DNA of 64,000 bases from Streptomyces toyocaensis (GTDB lineage Bacteria > Actinomycetota > Actinomycetes > Streptomycetales > Streptomycetaceae). Position 1 is the stretch's first letter, and the number at the start of each line of letters is the position of its first letter. The position numbers were made by a program, and so were the translations under genes. This document shows positions 1 through 8,946 of the stretch, piece by piece. The stretch spans positions 62,001 through 126,000 of the forward strand of contig NZ_JFCB01000012.1 of assembly GCF_000725125.1 (NCBI RefSeq), written 5' to 3'. Under the pieces are notes generated by a model that did no database searches, was not told where the DNA came from, and saw nothing but the letters and a program-made list of their open reading frames with translations.

Positions 1-918
1 GGCGATGCCCATCTTCGTCAGCATCGGGATGTTGACGACCGACAGACCCACCAGGGCGATCACGACGGTCAGACCCGCGAAGACCACGGCGGAGCCCGCG
101 GTGCCGACGGCCCGGCCGGCCGCCTCCTCGCGTCCGCGGCCCTCGGCCAGTTCGGCCCGGTAGCGCGAGACGACGAAGAGCGCGTAGTCGATGCCGACCG
201 CGAGGCCGATCATCGACGCCAGGATGGAGGTGGTGGAGCCGAGGTCGAGCGTGCTGGCCAGCGCGGTGATGCTCGCGACACCGATGCCGACGCCGACGAT
301 CGCGGTGAGCAGCGGCAGCCCGGCGGCGAGCAGCGAGCCGAGGGTGATGACCAGGACGACCGCGGCGATGCCTATGCCGATGATCTCGGCGGTGCCGGTC
401 TCCGGGACGGCCTGCAGCGCGTCTCCGCCGACCTCGACGGTCAGCCCGGCGTCGCGGGCGTCCTCGGCGGCGGCCCTGAGGGCCTCACGGGAGGACTCCT
501 CCAGCTCCATGCCGGAGACCTCGTAGCTCACCGAGGCGTATGCGACGGTGCCGTCCCGGCTGACGCCGCCGCCCTGGTACGGGTCGGTGACGCGGGCGAC
601 CTCGGAGCCGCCGGAGAGCGCGTCGACGGTGTCCTGGACGGCCGTCCTGTTGTCGGCGTCGGTCATCTTCTCGCCGGCCGGTGCCTTGAAGACGACGCGT
701 GCGGTCGCCCCGTCGGCGCTGGAGCCGGGGAAGCGCTCCTCGAGCAGGTCGAAGGCCTTCTGGGCCTCGGTGCCCGGGATGGAGAAGGAGGAGTTGCCGG
801 CCGCCGGGGCGCCGGCCGCGCCGACGCCCGCGAGCGCCAGCAGCGCCACCCAGAAGAGGGCTACGTAGTGCCGACGCCTGAAGGCGAACCGGCCGAGTCG
901 ATAGAGGAAAGTGGCCAC
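1..918 (-). CDS. MMPL/RND-family exporter, N-terminal part (runs off the left edge)
   Basis: Membrane exporter of the MMPL/RND superfamily; 306 codons are visible and the 3' end lies outside the window. The chosen GTG start reads V-A-T-F-L-Y-R-L-G-R-F. A first membrane segment lies near residues 18-35, followed by a large extracytoplasmic loop (about 36-185). A run of hydrophobic helices with G-I-G-I-A-A-V-V and A-V-G-I-D-Y-A-L-F then follows, the latter being the conserved proton-relay helix of MMPL proteins. It lies about 100 bp downstream of a TetR gene on the same strand, so it is probably the regulated transporter of that pair. Substrate unknown; family members export lipids or drugs. 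Confidence 0.88.
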   Translation of the reverse strand, partial: MATFLYRLGRFAFRRRHYVALFWVALLALAGVGAAGAPAAGNSSFSIPGTEAQKAFDLLEERFPGSSADGATARVVFKAPAGEKMTDADNRTAVQDTVDALSGGSEVARVTDPYQGGGVSRDGTVAYASVSYEVSGMELEESSREALRAAAEDARDAGLTVEVGGDALQAVPETGTAEIIGIGIAAVVLVITLGSLLAAGLPLLTAIVGVGIGVASITALASTLDLGSTTSILASMIGLAVGIDYALFVVSRYRAELAEGRGREEAAGRAVGTAGSAVVFAGLTVVIALVGLSVVNIPMLTKMGIA

Positions 919-1019
919 AGGGGCGTACTCCCGGTCAGGTCGTGATTGCTGCGGGGCAGGGGTGATCAGCCCGACGACGTGAGCGGAAACGTCAGAGGGT
1001 GGCTGACTGAGGGGGACGG

Positions 1020-1619
1020 TCAGGAAGAGGGCACGCCGAGGGCGGGGAGGACCACGGCGTCGATGTACGAGGTGAGGAATTCCCGCGTGGGCGGCAGGTC
1101 GTCGATCAGCGTCCGCGTGGCGAACGCGCCGACGAGCATGTGCACCATGTAGTCCAGCGCCGGGTTGTCGGGGCTGACCTCGCCCCGGTCGACCGCGCGC
1201 CGGATCATCCGCCGGAACTCCTCCATCTCCGGCTCGACCAGGAGTTCCTTGAACGCCTGGCGGAGATCGTCGTTCTGGTGCACGGCCATGGCGAGCGCGC
1301 GCATCAGGGCGGCGTTCTGCGCCATGGCGCAGTCGTCCTCACGCACGGCGATGGCGTGCAGGTCGCCACGCAGGGTCCCGGTGTCGATGTCGGCGAGGCC
1401 GCCGGGCTTCTGGCTGCGCATCGCTCTCACCACCAGCTCGGCCTTGCCGCCCCACTGGCGGTAGAGGGTGGCCTTGCTGGACCGGGTGCGGGCGGCCACG
1501 GCGTCCATGGTGACGGCGTCGTAGCCGACCTCGCGGAGCAGGTCGAGCACGGCGCCGTACAGCTCGGCCTCGCGCTCGGGGGTGATCCGGCTGCGACGTG
1601 CCGTCGCGACTTCGCTCAT
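1020..1619 (-). CDS. TetR-family repressor, probable regulator of the MMPL exporter
   Basis: 199-aa regulator. The N-terminal helix-turn-helix is clear (AVTMDAVAARTRSSKATLYRQW, about residues 33-54), followed by an alpha-helical ligand domain like TetR C-terminal family 11/16 proteins. The start at M-S-E-V-A-T-A-R-R was preferred because an upstream in-frame extension would run into the operator region. It is transcribed with the MMPL gene and away from the Tricorn gene. Two operator-like inverted repeats lie 40-100 bp upstream, which fits autoregulation. The ligand cannot be inferred. Confidence 0.88.
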   Translation of the reverse strand: MSEVATARRSRITPEREAELYGAVLDLLREVGYDAVTMDAVAARTRSSKATLYRQWGGKAELVVRAMRSQKPGGLADIDTGTLRGDLHAIAVREDDCAMAQNAALMRALAMAVHQNDDLRQAFKELLVEPEMEEFRRMIRRAVDRGEVSPDNPALDYMVHMLVGAFATRTLIDDLPPTREFLTSYIDAVVLPALGVPSS

Positions 1620-1658
1620 CCCGCTCACCTTTCCGCGACTGTCCCCACCGCGCCGGAG

Positions 1659-1675
1659 AACGACACGGTTTCGTA
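1659..1675. promoter_or_regulatory. Candidate TetR operator, imperfect copy
   Basis: AACGACACGGTTTCGTA matches the perfect palindrome at 1706-1722 except at one position in the left arm and at the last base. The centres of the two sites are 47 bp apart, and both sit between the divergent TetR and Tricorn starts. Confidence 0.5.
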
Positions 1676-1705
1676 CAGGAACAAGGTACTCCACCCCTCT
1701 AACGA

Positions 1706-1722
1706 AACGAAACGGTTTCGTT
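1706..1722. promoter_or_regulatory. Candidate TetR operator, perfect 17-bp palindrome
   Basis: AACGAAAC-G-GTTTCGTT is a perfect inverted repeat. It lies 87 bp upstream of the TetR start and 63 bp before the Tricorn start, so it may control both genes. Assignment to this TetR is by position only. Confidence 0.55.
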
Positions 1723-1784
1723 CGTGTCCTGGGTCACGGTTGTCGGTTCCGCATAAGTTGCTGGTGCCCGCCCTGCGGAAAAGC

Positions 1785-4700
1785 ATGGGAAAGGTGACCT
1801 ACCTGCGCCTGCCGCACCTCATGGACGACCTGCTGTGCTTCGTGGCCGAGGACGACCTCTGGCTCGCCCCGCTCGACGGTCCCGGCCGCGCCTGGCGGCT
1901 CACCGTCGACCGCACCAAGCTCGGCCACCCCCGCTTCTCCCCCGACGGCCGGCACATCGCGTACACGAGCTGGCGCAGCCTCGATCCCGAGGTGCACCTC
2001 GTCCCGGTGGACGGCGGCCCCGGCCGGCGCCTCACCTACTGGGGCAGCTCCGACACCCGGGTCTGCGGCTGGGCACCCCCCGACGGCGACGGCCACGCAG
2101 AGATCCTCGCCGTCGCCTCGCACGGTGAGCCCTTCTCGTACTTCACCTGGGCCTACAAGCTCGCCTGCGACGGCAGCCCCGGCCGCAAACTCCCCTGGGG
2201 TCCCGTGTCCGACATCCAGGTCGCCGACCTCGCCGGAGAGCGCAGGTCGCTGCTGCTCACCGGGACCCCGCCGCACGAACCGGCCTCCTGGAAGCGCTAC
2301 CGGGGCGGTGCCACGGGAAGGCTGTGGCTGCACGGGCACCGGCTGCTCGACGGGCTCGACGGCCACCTGCACTCCCCCATGTTCGCCGCCGGCCGGATCG
2401 CCTTCCTCTCCGACCACGAGGGCGTCGGCAACCTCTACTCGTGCGCGTACGACGGCACCGACCTGCGCCGCCACACCGACCACGACGCCTTCTACGCCCG
2501 GCACGCCTCCAGCGACGGCTCCCGGGTCGTCTACCAGTGCGGCGGCGACCTGTGGATCGTGGAGGACCTGTCCCCCGGTGCCGTACCGCGCCGGCTCGAC
2601 GTGACGCTGAGCGGGCCGCGGGCCGGGCGGCGCCCCTACCAGGTACCGGCCGCGCGGCACCTGGACGGCATCTCCGTCGACGAGACCGGCCGGGCCAGCG
2701 CCGTCGTCGTGCGGGGCAGCCTGTACTGGCTCACCCACCGCGACGGCCCGGCCCGCACCCTCACCGACACCCCGGGCGTACGGGTCCGGCTGCCGGAGAT
2801 GCTCGGCGCGGGCGACCAGGTGGCGTACGTGACGGACGCCGAGGGCGACGACGCCGTCGAGATCGCCTCGCTGCCCCGGGCCACCGGCCAGCGTGCGCCC
2901 CGGCGACTCGCCGCCGGGAAGCTGGGCCGGGTGCTGGAGACGGTGGCCGATCCGGAGGGGCGGCGGCTGGCCGTCGCCACGCACGACGGACGGCTGCTGC
3001 TGGTGGACACCGGCGAGGAGGGCGAGGGCGAGGTCACCGAGCTGATCCACTCCGGCAACGGGCCGGTGCGCGACCTCGCCTTCTCCCCGGACGGGAGCTG
3101 GCTGGCCTGGTCCCACCCCGTCATCGGGCGGTCCCTGCGGCAGATCAAACTCGCCCGGATCAAGGACCGGCTGGTCCTCGACGTCACCGACGGCCGTTTC
3201 GAGGACGAGAACCCCGTCTTCACCCGGGACGGCCGCTATCTGGCGTTCCTGTCCTGGCGCGGCTTCGACCCGGTGTACGACGTGCACACCGGCGATCTGT
3301 CGTTCCCGCTGGGCTGCCGCCCCTACCTGGTGCCGCTGTCCTCGGCGACGCCCTCCCCGTTCGCCCTCAGCCCCGAGGGACGCCCCGCGGCCGGCGGCCT
3401 GGACCCGGTCGAGCGCGAGGACGCCGAGGAGGGCGGCGAGGCGGGCGCGGTCACCGTCGAGGCGGAGGGCCTGGAGAGCAGGGTCACGCCGTTCCCGGTC
3501 GCCGCCTCCAAGTACTCGGGGCTGTACCCGGTGGCGGGCTGCGGACTGGTGTGGCTGCGCTGGCCGATCTCCGGCGCGCTCGGCGAGACCTTCGCCAACC
3601 CCGACGACACCAGCGGCCGGCCCGCCCTGGAGCACTTCGACATCGGCAAGGCGAAGAAGTCCGAACTCGTCGCGGATCTCGACTTCTTCGCGGTCAGCGG
3701 CGACGGCACCCGGCTGGTGGTGGTCGACGAGGGCGAACTGCGCGCGGTGCCCGCCACCGAGCCCGGCGACGGCGACTCCACGGTGTGGATCGACGCCCGC
3801 CGCATCCTGCACGAGGCCGACCCCGCGGCCGAGTGGCGCCAGGCGTACGCGGAGGCCGGCCGGCTGATCCGCGCCTACTTCTGGGATCCCGGGATGAGCG
3901 GCGTCGACTGGGACGGGGTCCTGGAGCAGTACCGCCCGCTGGTCGAACGCGTCGCCTCGCCGGACGAGTTCGCGGACCTGCTGCGCGAGGTGCTCGGCGA
4001 ACTCGGCACCTCCCACGCCTATGTCACCGCCGCCCGCCGCAACGAGGGGCCCCCGCACTACCAGCGCCGCCAGGGTCTGCTCGGCGCCAACCTCGCCCCG
4101 CGCGAGGACGGGTGGACGGTCAAGCGGATCCTGCCCGGCGACTCCTCCGACTCCCGGGCCCGCTCCCCGCTGGCCGGCACCGGCATCCGTGAGGGCGCGG
4201 TCCTCACCCATGTCGACGGCCGCCCGGTCGACCCCGTCACCGGCCCCTACCCGCTGCTCGCGGGCGCCGGCGGCACGACGGTGGAGCTGACCTTCCGTCC
4301 GGCCGCCGCCGAGGGGGAGGGCGAGGGCACGCCCCGGCGCGTCGCCGTCGTCCCGCTGATCGACGAGACACCGCTGCGCTACCAGGACTGGGTGGCCAAA
4401 CGCCGCGCGGTGGTCAGGGAGTTGAGCAGTGGGCGCTGCGGCTACCTGCACATCCCCGACATGGGCGGCTCCGGCTGGGCCCAGTTCAACCGCGACGTGC
4501 GCCGGGAGATGTCCCTGCCCGCGCTGATCGTGGACGTGCGCGGCAACGCCGGCGGGCACATCAGCGAACTCGTCGTGGAGAAGCTGACCCGCACCGTCAT
4601 CGGCTGGGACCTCACCCGCGACGCCCAGCCGGTGTCGTACGCCTCCAACGCCCCGCGCGGGCCCGTGGTGGCCCTGGCCGACGAGGCGACCAGCTCCGAC

Positions 4701-5060
4701 GGCGACATGATCACCGCGGCCTTCAAACTGCTGGGACTGGGACCGGTGGTGGGCCAGCGGACCTGGGGCGGGGTGGTCGGCATGACCGGCCGGCACCGGC
4801 TCGGGGACGGCACGGTCATCACCGTGCCGATGAACGCCGCCTGGTTCGACGCCTACGGCTGGTCCGTGGAGAACAAGGGCGTGGAACCCGACCTCGAGGC
4901 GCTGCGCACCCCGCTGGACTGGGCCGAGGGGCGCTACGCGGTGCTCGACGACGCGGTGCGGCTCGCCCTCGACCTGCTGGAGTCCCACCCCCCGGCGACC
5001 CCTCCCACCTACCGCGACGTCCCCGACCGTTCCCGCCCGGCGCTGCCGCCGAGAACGTGA
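1785..5060 (+). CDS. Tricorn protease (S41 family, beta-propeller and PDZ domains)
   Basis: 1091-aa homologue of Tricorn protease (Thermoplasma enzyme about 1070 aa), a large cytoplasmic serine protease that cuts proteasome-derived and other oligopeptides. The N-terminal two thirds is beta-propeller-like, with repeated F-S-P-D-G-type strands (residues about 1-650). A PDZ domain lies near 760-860 and an S41 catalytic core follows. Catalytic residues align closely with Tricorn: His744 in G-T-S-H-A-Y, Ser971-Asp972 in S-S-D-G-D, and Glu1029 in V-E-N-K-G-V-E-P. The ATG at 1785 was chosen; an upstream extension would overlap the TetR operators and gene. GTG at 1794 is an alternative. Confidence 0.93.
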   Translation: MGKVTYLRLPHLMDDLLCFVAEDDLWLAPLDGPGRAWRLTVDRTKLGHPRFSPDGRHIAYTSWRSLDPEVHLVPVDGGPGRRLTYWGSSDTRVCGWAPPDGDGHAEILAVASHGEPFSYFTWAYKLACDGSPGRKLPWGPVSDIQVADLAGERRSLLLTGTPPHEPASWKRYRGGATGRLWLHGHRLLDGLDGHLHSPMFAAGRIAFLSDHEGVGNLYSCAYDGTDLRRHTDHDAFYARHASSDGSRVVYQCGGDLWIVEDLSPGAVPRRLDVTLSGPRAGRRPYQVPAARHLDGISVDETGRASAVVVRGSLYWLTHRDGPARTLTDTPGVRVRLPEMLGAGDQVAYVTDAEGDDAVEIASLPRATGQRAPRRLAAGKLGRVLETVADPEGRRLAVATHDGRLLLVDTGEEGEGEVTELIHSGNGPVRDLAFSPDGSWLAWSHPVIGRSLRQIKLARIKDRLVLDVTDGRFEDENPVFTRDGRYLAFLSWRGFDPVYDVHTGDLSFPLGCRPYLVPLSSATPSPFALSPEGRPAAGGLDPVEREDAEEGGEAGAVTVEAEGLESRVTPFPVAASKYSGLYPVAGCGLVWLRWPISGALGETFANPDDTSGRPALEHFDIGKAKKSELVADLDFFAVSGDGTRLVVVDEGELRAVPATEPGDGDSTVWIDARRILHEADPAAEWRQAYAEAGRLIRAYFWDPGMSGVDWDGVLEQYRPLVERVASPDEFADLLREVLGELGTSHAYVTAARRNEGPPHYQRRQGLLGANLAPREDGWTVKRILPGDSSDSRARSPLAGTGIREGAVLTHVDGRPVDPVTGPYPLLAGAGGTTVELTFRPAAAEGEGEGTPRRVAVVPLIDETPLRYQDWVAKRRAVVRELSSGRCGYLHIPDMGGSGWAQFNRDVRREMSLPALIVDVRGNAGGHISELVVEKLTRTVIGWDLTRDAQPVSYASNAPRGPVVALADEATSSDGDMITAAFKLLGLGPVVGQRTWGGVVGMTGRHRLGDGTVITVPMNAAWFDAYGWSVENKGVEPDLEALRTPLDWAEGRYAVLDDAVRLALDLLESHPPATPPTYRDVPDRSRPALPPRT

Positions 5061-5099
5061 GACGGGAGGGGCGCGACGGGGGAAGGGGCGCGACGCGAG

Positions 5100-5132
5100 A
5101 AGGGGCGCCCCCTTCGCCGAGGGGCACCCCTT
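5100..5132. terminator. Hairpin between convergent genes
   Basis: AAGGGG-c-GCCCC, a 9-nt loop, then GGGGC-a-CCCCTT. It lies between the Tricorn stop and the end of the small convergent gene and could serve both. Confidence 0.6.
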
Positions 5133-5194
5133 CCGCCTGCGCCTCAGTCCGCGCTTCGTTGCGTCAGCACGGTCAGCGCATCAGCGCCGCGAGG

Positions 5195-5374
5195 TCAGAC
5201 CTCGTAGTCCTGGTCGAAGCGCTCCTCGGACTCGCGCTGACGGCGCTGCTCGTCCATGTCCTCGTCGCGCCGGCGACCGCGGCCCTGCATCTGCTCCTTG
5301 CCCTGCTGGGCACGCTGCTTGGCCTGCTGCTGGAACTGCTCGGACTTCTCCTGGAACTGGTCCTTCATACCCAT
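5195..5374 (-). CDS. Small charged, Gln-rich hypothetical protein (59 aa)
   Basis: This small gene reads M-G-M-K-D-Q-F-Q-E-K-S-E-Q-F and ends F-D-Q-D-Y-E-V. It is rich in Gln, Glu, Arg and Lys, predicted to be a single helix or disordered, with no Cys and no membrane segment. A GGGAG ribosome site lies 11 nt before the first ATG; a second ATG two codons on is possible. Reading-frame length, codon use and the terminator behind it support a real gene. Similar short proteins occur widely in Streptomyces, to my knowledge without a known function. Confidence 0.75.
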   Translation of the reverse strand: MGMKDQFQEKSEQFQQQAKQRAQQGKEQMQGRGRRRDEDMDEQRRQRESEERFDQDYEV

Positions 5375-5450
5375 GTGGGTTCACTCCCGTTGTGGGGTGG
5401 GGGAACTTGCCCGACCAGATTCACACGAGCCGTCACCCTGCGCATGTCGA

Positions 5451-6335
5451 TCACTTACGGACCGTAGCGCGATGCTGCTCATCGGCGTTGCCGCCGGCTC
5501 CGACCAGCCCCGTGCGGACCCCGTCGAGCCGGTCGGCGAACCGCCGCATCTCCCGCTGCCCCACGGTCCCGATGACCGCGGGCAGGTAGCCGCGCACGCC
5601 CTGCATGCCCCGCAGCCACCACTGCCCGTACACGTGGGCCGACCGCCGCTCGATGCCGGCGACCAGCCGGTCCACCGCGGGCCCCAGCGGATAGGTCTTG
5701 TTGGACGGCCACGGCAGCCGCTGCCGCAACTCCCGCATCACGTCGTCCTGGTCGGCGCCGCGCACCATGTCGGTGTCGGTCCACGACAGGTACCCGACGC
5801 CCACCTTCACGCCCCGGTGGCCGACTTCGGCGCGCAGACTGTGCGCGTACGCCTCCACACCGGACTTGGAGGCGCAGTACGCGGTCATCATCGGCGCGGG
5901 GGTGATCGCGGCGAGCGAGGCTATCTGCAGCAGGTACCCGCGGCTCTCGGTGAGCAGGGGCAGGAAGGCCCGCGCGGTGACCGCGGATCCGATCAGGTTC
6001 ACCTCGATCACCCGCCGCCAGGAATCCGGGTCGGACTCGGCGAACGGACCGCCCGTCGCCACACCGGCGTTGGCGACCACGATGTCGGCCCGGCCGAACC
6101 GCTCCTTCACCTCCGCCGCGACCCGGGCCATCGCCTCGTGGTCGGTGACGTCGGCGTACCAGTGGCCGCTGTCGCCGTGCAGCCGCGCGGAGACGTCCTT
6201 CAGCGCGTCCGGTTCGAGGCCGACCAGCGCCACCTTCACGCCGCGTGCGGAGAGCTTGCGGGCGAGCAACTCCCCCACGCCGCGGGCCGCTCCGGTGACA
6301 ACGGCGACCTTTCCTTCGAGACTGACCCTGCTCAT
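5451..6335 (-). CDS. Short-chain dehydrogenase/reductase, third gene of the monooxygenase operon
   Basis: 294-aa NAD(P)-dependent oxidoreductase. T-G-A-A-R-G-V-G (about residues 15-22) is the Rossmann glycine motif, V-A-N-A-G-V the N-A-G motif, and S-L ... Y-C-A-S-K the Ser/Tyr/Lys catalytic set. The ATG overlaps the stop of the upstream hydrolase (ATGA), giving translational coupling. Order in the operon is flavin monooxygenase, hydrolase, SDR, as in other actinobacterial clusters that oxidise a ketone to an ester, hydrolyse it and process the alcohol. That pathway is inferred from gene content; the substrate is unknown. Confidence 0.9.
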   Translation of the reverse strand: MSRVSLEGKVAVVTGAARGVGELLARKLSARGVKVALVGLEPDALKDVSARLHGDSGHWYADVTDHEAMARVAAEVKERFGRADIVVANAGVATGGPFAESDPDSWRRVIEVNLIGSAVTARAFLPLLTESRGYLLQIASLAAITPAPMMTAYCASKSGVEAYAHSLRAEVGHRGVKVGVGYLSWTDTDMVRGADQDDVMRELRQRLPWPSNKTYPLGPAVDRLVAGIERRSAHVYGQWWLRGMQGVRGYLPAVIGTVGQREMRRFADRLDGVRTGLVGAGGNADEQHRATVRK

Positions 6336-7270
6336 GCGCTCTCCTCGGCGGCTACGGGGCGGTGGGGGGCGGTCACATGGGCGGCGACGAGGTCCCGGAT
6401 CTTCCCGGTGACCAGGTCCGGCGCCTCGACGGGGGTCATGTGGCCGATCCCGGGCAGTTCGGTGACGCCGAGGCAGTCCGGCAGCGCGGCGGCGAGCGTG
6501 CGGGCGTGCGCGGGCGGGGTCAGCCGGTCCGCGGAACCGGCGACGATCTCGGTGGGGACGCGCAACTCCCGCACACCGTGGTCGAGGTCGAGCGTGCCGA
6601 GGACGAGCGACCAGGCGTGGCGCACCGCGCGCGGGCAGGCGTGCACGATGTGGGCGCACGCCTCGACCATGTGCGGGGCCGAGGCGGGTCCCATCGTCGC
6701 GTACCGGAGGATCCGCCGGGCGAGGGGGGTGACCGGTCCCAGCGGGGCCCGGGACCCGAGCACACGGTGGGTCAGCCAGGTCCGCACCCGGCCGGGCCGC
6801 AGCGGCAGCACCGTCGACTCGTCCACCAGCCGTGAACTGCCCGTGCTGCACAGCAGTACGGCGGCGGCGTGCTCGCGGAACGCGGGCCGGCCGGAGGCGG
6901 CCATCACCGTCATGCCGCCCATGGAGTGCCCGGCGATCACGGCCCGTTCGCCCGGGGCGAGGGTGGCGCGGAGCACGGCCTCCAGGTCGTCGGCGAGCGC
7001 GTCCGTGCCGCACGCGGGGCTCGCGGGCGTCCGGCCGTGGCCGCGCTGGTCGTAGGCGATCACCCGGTGGTCGGTGGACAGGGCGCGGATCTGTGCCGCC
7101 CAGAAGGCGGTCGAGCAGGTCCAGCCGTGGGCGAGCACGACCGCGGGCGCTCCCTCGGGCCCGTGCACCTCGACGTGCAGCCGGGCGCCGTCCGCGGAGA
7201 GGGCGGTCAGGACGCGGGCCGCGACGGGCGGGGCGTACGGGCCTGAGGTGACGTGGGTCAGGCGGGTCAT
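6332..7270 (-). CDS. Alpha/beta hydrolase, second gene of the monooxygenase operon
   Basis: 312-aa serine hydrolase. The oxyanion strand is H-G-W (about residue 49). The nucleophile elbow G-H-S-M-G-G places Ser at 116, and the catalytic His is in G-I-G-H-M-T-P near the C-terminus. It overlaps its neighbours by 4 nt at both ends (ATGA junctions), so the three genes form one tightly coupled transcript. A Baeyer-Villiger-type monooxygenase upstream suggests it may hydrolyse the ester or lactone formed. Confidence 0.9.
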   Translation of the reverse strand: MTRLTHVTSGPYAPPVAARVLTALSADGARLHVEVHGPEGAPAVVLAHGWTCSTAFWAAQIRALSTDHRVIAYDQRGHGRTPASPACGTDALADDLEAVLRATLAPGERAVIAGHSMGGMTVMAASGRPAFREHAAAVLLCSTGSSRLVDESTVLPLRPGRVRTWLTHRVLGSRAPLGPVTPLARRILRYATMGPASAPHMVEACAHIVHACPRAVRHAWSLVLGTLDLDHGVRELRVPTEIVAGSADRLTPPAHARTLAAALPDCLGVTELPGIGHMTPVEAPDLVTGKIRDLVAAHVTAPHRPVAAEESA

Positions 7271-8814
7271 GCGGTCACCTCGGCGTTCTCCTGGGCGTCC
7301 TCCCGGCCGGCCTTCGCCGCGGCCGGGACGGGGCGGAGCACGGCGTACTCGGCGAGGTCGACCCGCCGGGTCTCCCGCCGGAACTCACTGGTCGTACCGG
7401 GCCAGATGGTGGTGTTGCGCCCGCTCGCGTCGAGGTACCAGCTCGTGCAGCCACCGGTGTTCCACACCGTGCGCTTCATCCGCTCCTGCACCCGGTGGTT
7501 CCAGGCGCGCACGGCGCTGGGACGGGCGTCGAGGGCGGCCCGGCCTCCGAGGACGTCGAGCTGGCGGAGGTAGTCGGCCAGGTAGTTCAGCTGGGACTCG
7601 ATCATCAGGATCATGGAGGAGTTCCCCAGGCCGGTGTTGGGGCCGATGACCGTCATCCAGTTGGGGAACCCGGCGGCGGCCGCGCCGCGCAGGGCCTGCA
7701 TCCCGCCCGCCCAGGACTCGGCGAGGGTCCTGCCCTCGGCGCCGACGACCCGCTCGGCGATGGGCATGTCGGTGACGTGGAACCCGGTGCCGAAGACGAT
7801 CGCGTCGACCTCGGCCTCGGTCCCGTCGGCGCCGATCACGGTCGAGCCGCGCACCTCGCTCAACCCGCTCGCCACGACGTCGACGTTGGGCCGGGCGAGC
7901 GCCGGGTAGTAGGTGCTCGACAGCAGGATCCGCTTGCACCCGATGCGGTAGTCCGGGGTGAGCTTGGCGCGCAGGGCCGGGTCCTTGACGGCGCGGCCCA
8001 TGTTGCGTTTGGCCAGCTGCTCGACGAAGCCGAGTTCGCCCGGGTGCTTGGTGAACGCCTGCACCTGCAACTCCCGTACGCCCCACAGCAGTCCGCGGCG
8101 CAGCTTGGTGGTGAAGGGGAGCGTGCGGTGCAGCGCGCGCTCGGCACCGCTGATGGGCCGGTCGACGCGGGGCAGGACCCAGGCGGGCGTGCGCTGGAAG
8201 AGGGTCAGCCGGGACACGAGCGGCTGGACGGCCGGCACGATCTGGATCGCGGACGCCCCGGTGCCGACCATGGCGACCCGCTTGCCGCGCAGGTCGTAGT
8301 CGTGGTCCCAGCGGGCGGAGTGGAAGACCTTGCCGGGGAAGGTGTCGAGCCCCGGGATGTCCGGCAGCCTGGGTTCGGACAGCGGGCCGGTGGCGGAGAC
8401 CACCACGTCCGCGCTGAGGTTCCCGCTGCTGGTCTCGATCTCCCACCGCAGCCGCTCGCCGTCCCACGTCATCCGCTTCACCTCCGAGTCGAAGCGGATG
8501 TGGGGACGCAGGCCGAAGACGTCGGTGACGTGCTCCAGGTAGGCGCGGATGTGCTCCTGCCCGGAGAAGGAGCGGGGCCAGTCGGGATTGGGCGCGAAGG
8601 AGAAGGAGTACAGGTGCGACGGCACGTCGCAGGCGCACCCGGGATAGCTGTTGTCACGCCAGGTGCCGCCGACGCTGCCCGCCCGCTCCAGGACGACGAA
8701 GTCGGTGATCCCCTCGCGCCTCAGCCGCACGGCGGCCCCGAGCCCGCCGAATCCCGATCCGACCACCGCCACCCGCACGTGCTGGTGCTCCTGTTCGTGC
8801 TCGTGCTCGGCCAT
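7267..8814 (-). CDS. Flavin monooxygenase, Baeyer-Villiger type
   Basis: 515-aa FAD/NADPH monooxygenase. The FAD site is G-S-G-F-G-G near residue 18, and the NADP site is G-T-G-A-S-A. Between them, F-P-G-K-V-F-H-S-A-R-W matches the Baeyer-Villiger fingerprint FxGxxxHxxxW. The ATG at 8814 is preferred over the one at 8832 because GGAGG sits 7 nt upstream of it, while 8832 lacks a good ribosome site. First gene of a three-gene operon and divergent from a MerR regulator. The acyclic or cyclic ketone substrate is unknown. Confidence 0.9.
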   Translation of the reverse strand: MAEHEHEQEHQHVRVAVVGSGFGGLGAAVRLRREGITDFVVLERAGSVGGTWRDNSYPGCACDVPSHLYSFSFAPNPDWPRSFSGQEHIRAYLEHVTDVFGLRPHIRFDSEVKRMTWDGERLRWEIETSSGNLSADVVVSATGPLSEPRLPDIPGLDTFPGKVFHSARWDHDYDLRGKRVAMVGTGASAIQIVPAVQPLVSRLTLFQRTPAWVLPRVDRPISGAERALHRTLPFTTKLRRGLLWGVRELQVQAFTKHPGELGFVEQLAKRNMGRAVKDPALRAKLTPDYRIGCKRILLSSTYYPALARPNVDVVASGLSEVRGSTVIGADGTEAEVDAIVFGTGFHVTDMPIAERVVGAEGRTLAESWAGGMQALRGAAAAGFPNWMTVIGPNTGLGNSSMILMIESQLNYLADYLRQLDVLGGRAALDARPSAVRAWNHRVQERMKRTVWNTGGCTSWYLDASGRNTTIWPGTTSEFRRETRRVDLAEYAVLRPVPAAAKAGREDAQENAEVTA

Positions 8815-8845
8815 CCCGAAGCCTCCACGCATCGCTCAGAACCCT

Positions 8846-8861
8846 GCCAGTGAACACTGGC
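8846..8861. promoter_or_regulatory. Inverted repeat upstream of the monooxygenase operon
   Basis: GCCAGTG-AA-CACTGGC has perfect 7-bp arms. It lies 32 bp before the monooxygenase start and directly behind a TTGCGC -35-like element on the minus strand, as expected for a MerR-type promoter spacer. It is therefore a candidate operator for the divergent MerR protein. Confidence 0.55.
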
Positions 8862-8918
8862 GCAATGGGGAGAGTAGAGCAGCTCCGTACCGATGGGTAG
8901 GGGGCATGCGAGGAAACT

Positions 8919-8929
8919 TACCGCCGGTA
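8919..8929. promoter_or_regulatory. Short inverted repeat before the MerR gene
   Basis: TACCG-C-CGGTA lies just upstream of the MerR start; a related TACC-GATG-GGTA lies about 30 bp further from it. Possible autoregulatory site; weak on its own. Confidence 0.3.
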
Positions 8930-8946
8930 CGCCCTAGGCTGCAGGA

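Noticed and set aside
1734..4988. A 1084-aa minus-strand open frame opposite the Tricorn gene
   Set aside because: Its residues are dominated by Ala, Gly, Arg and Val with no family motifs; it mirrors the codon-position GC bias of the Tricorn gene.
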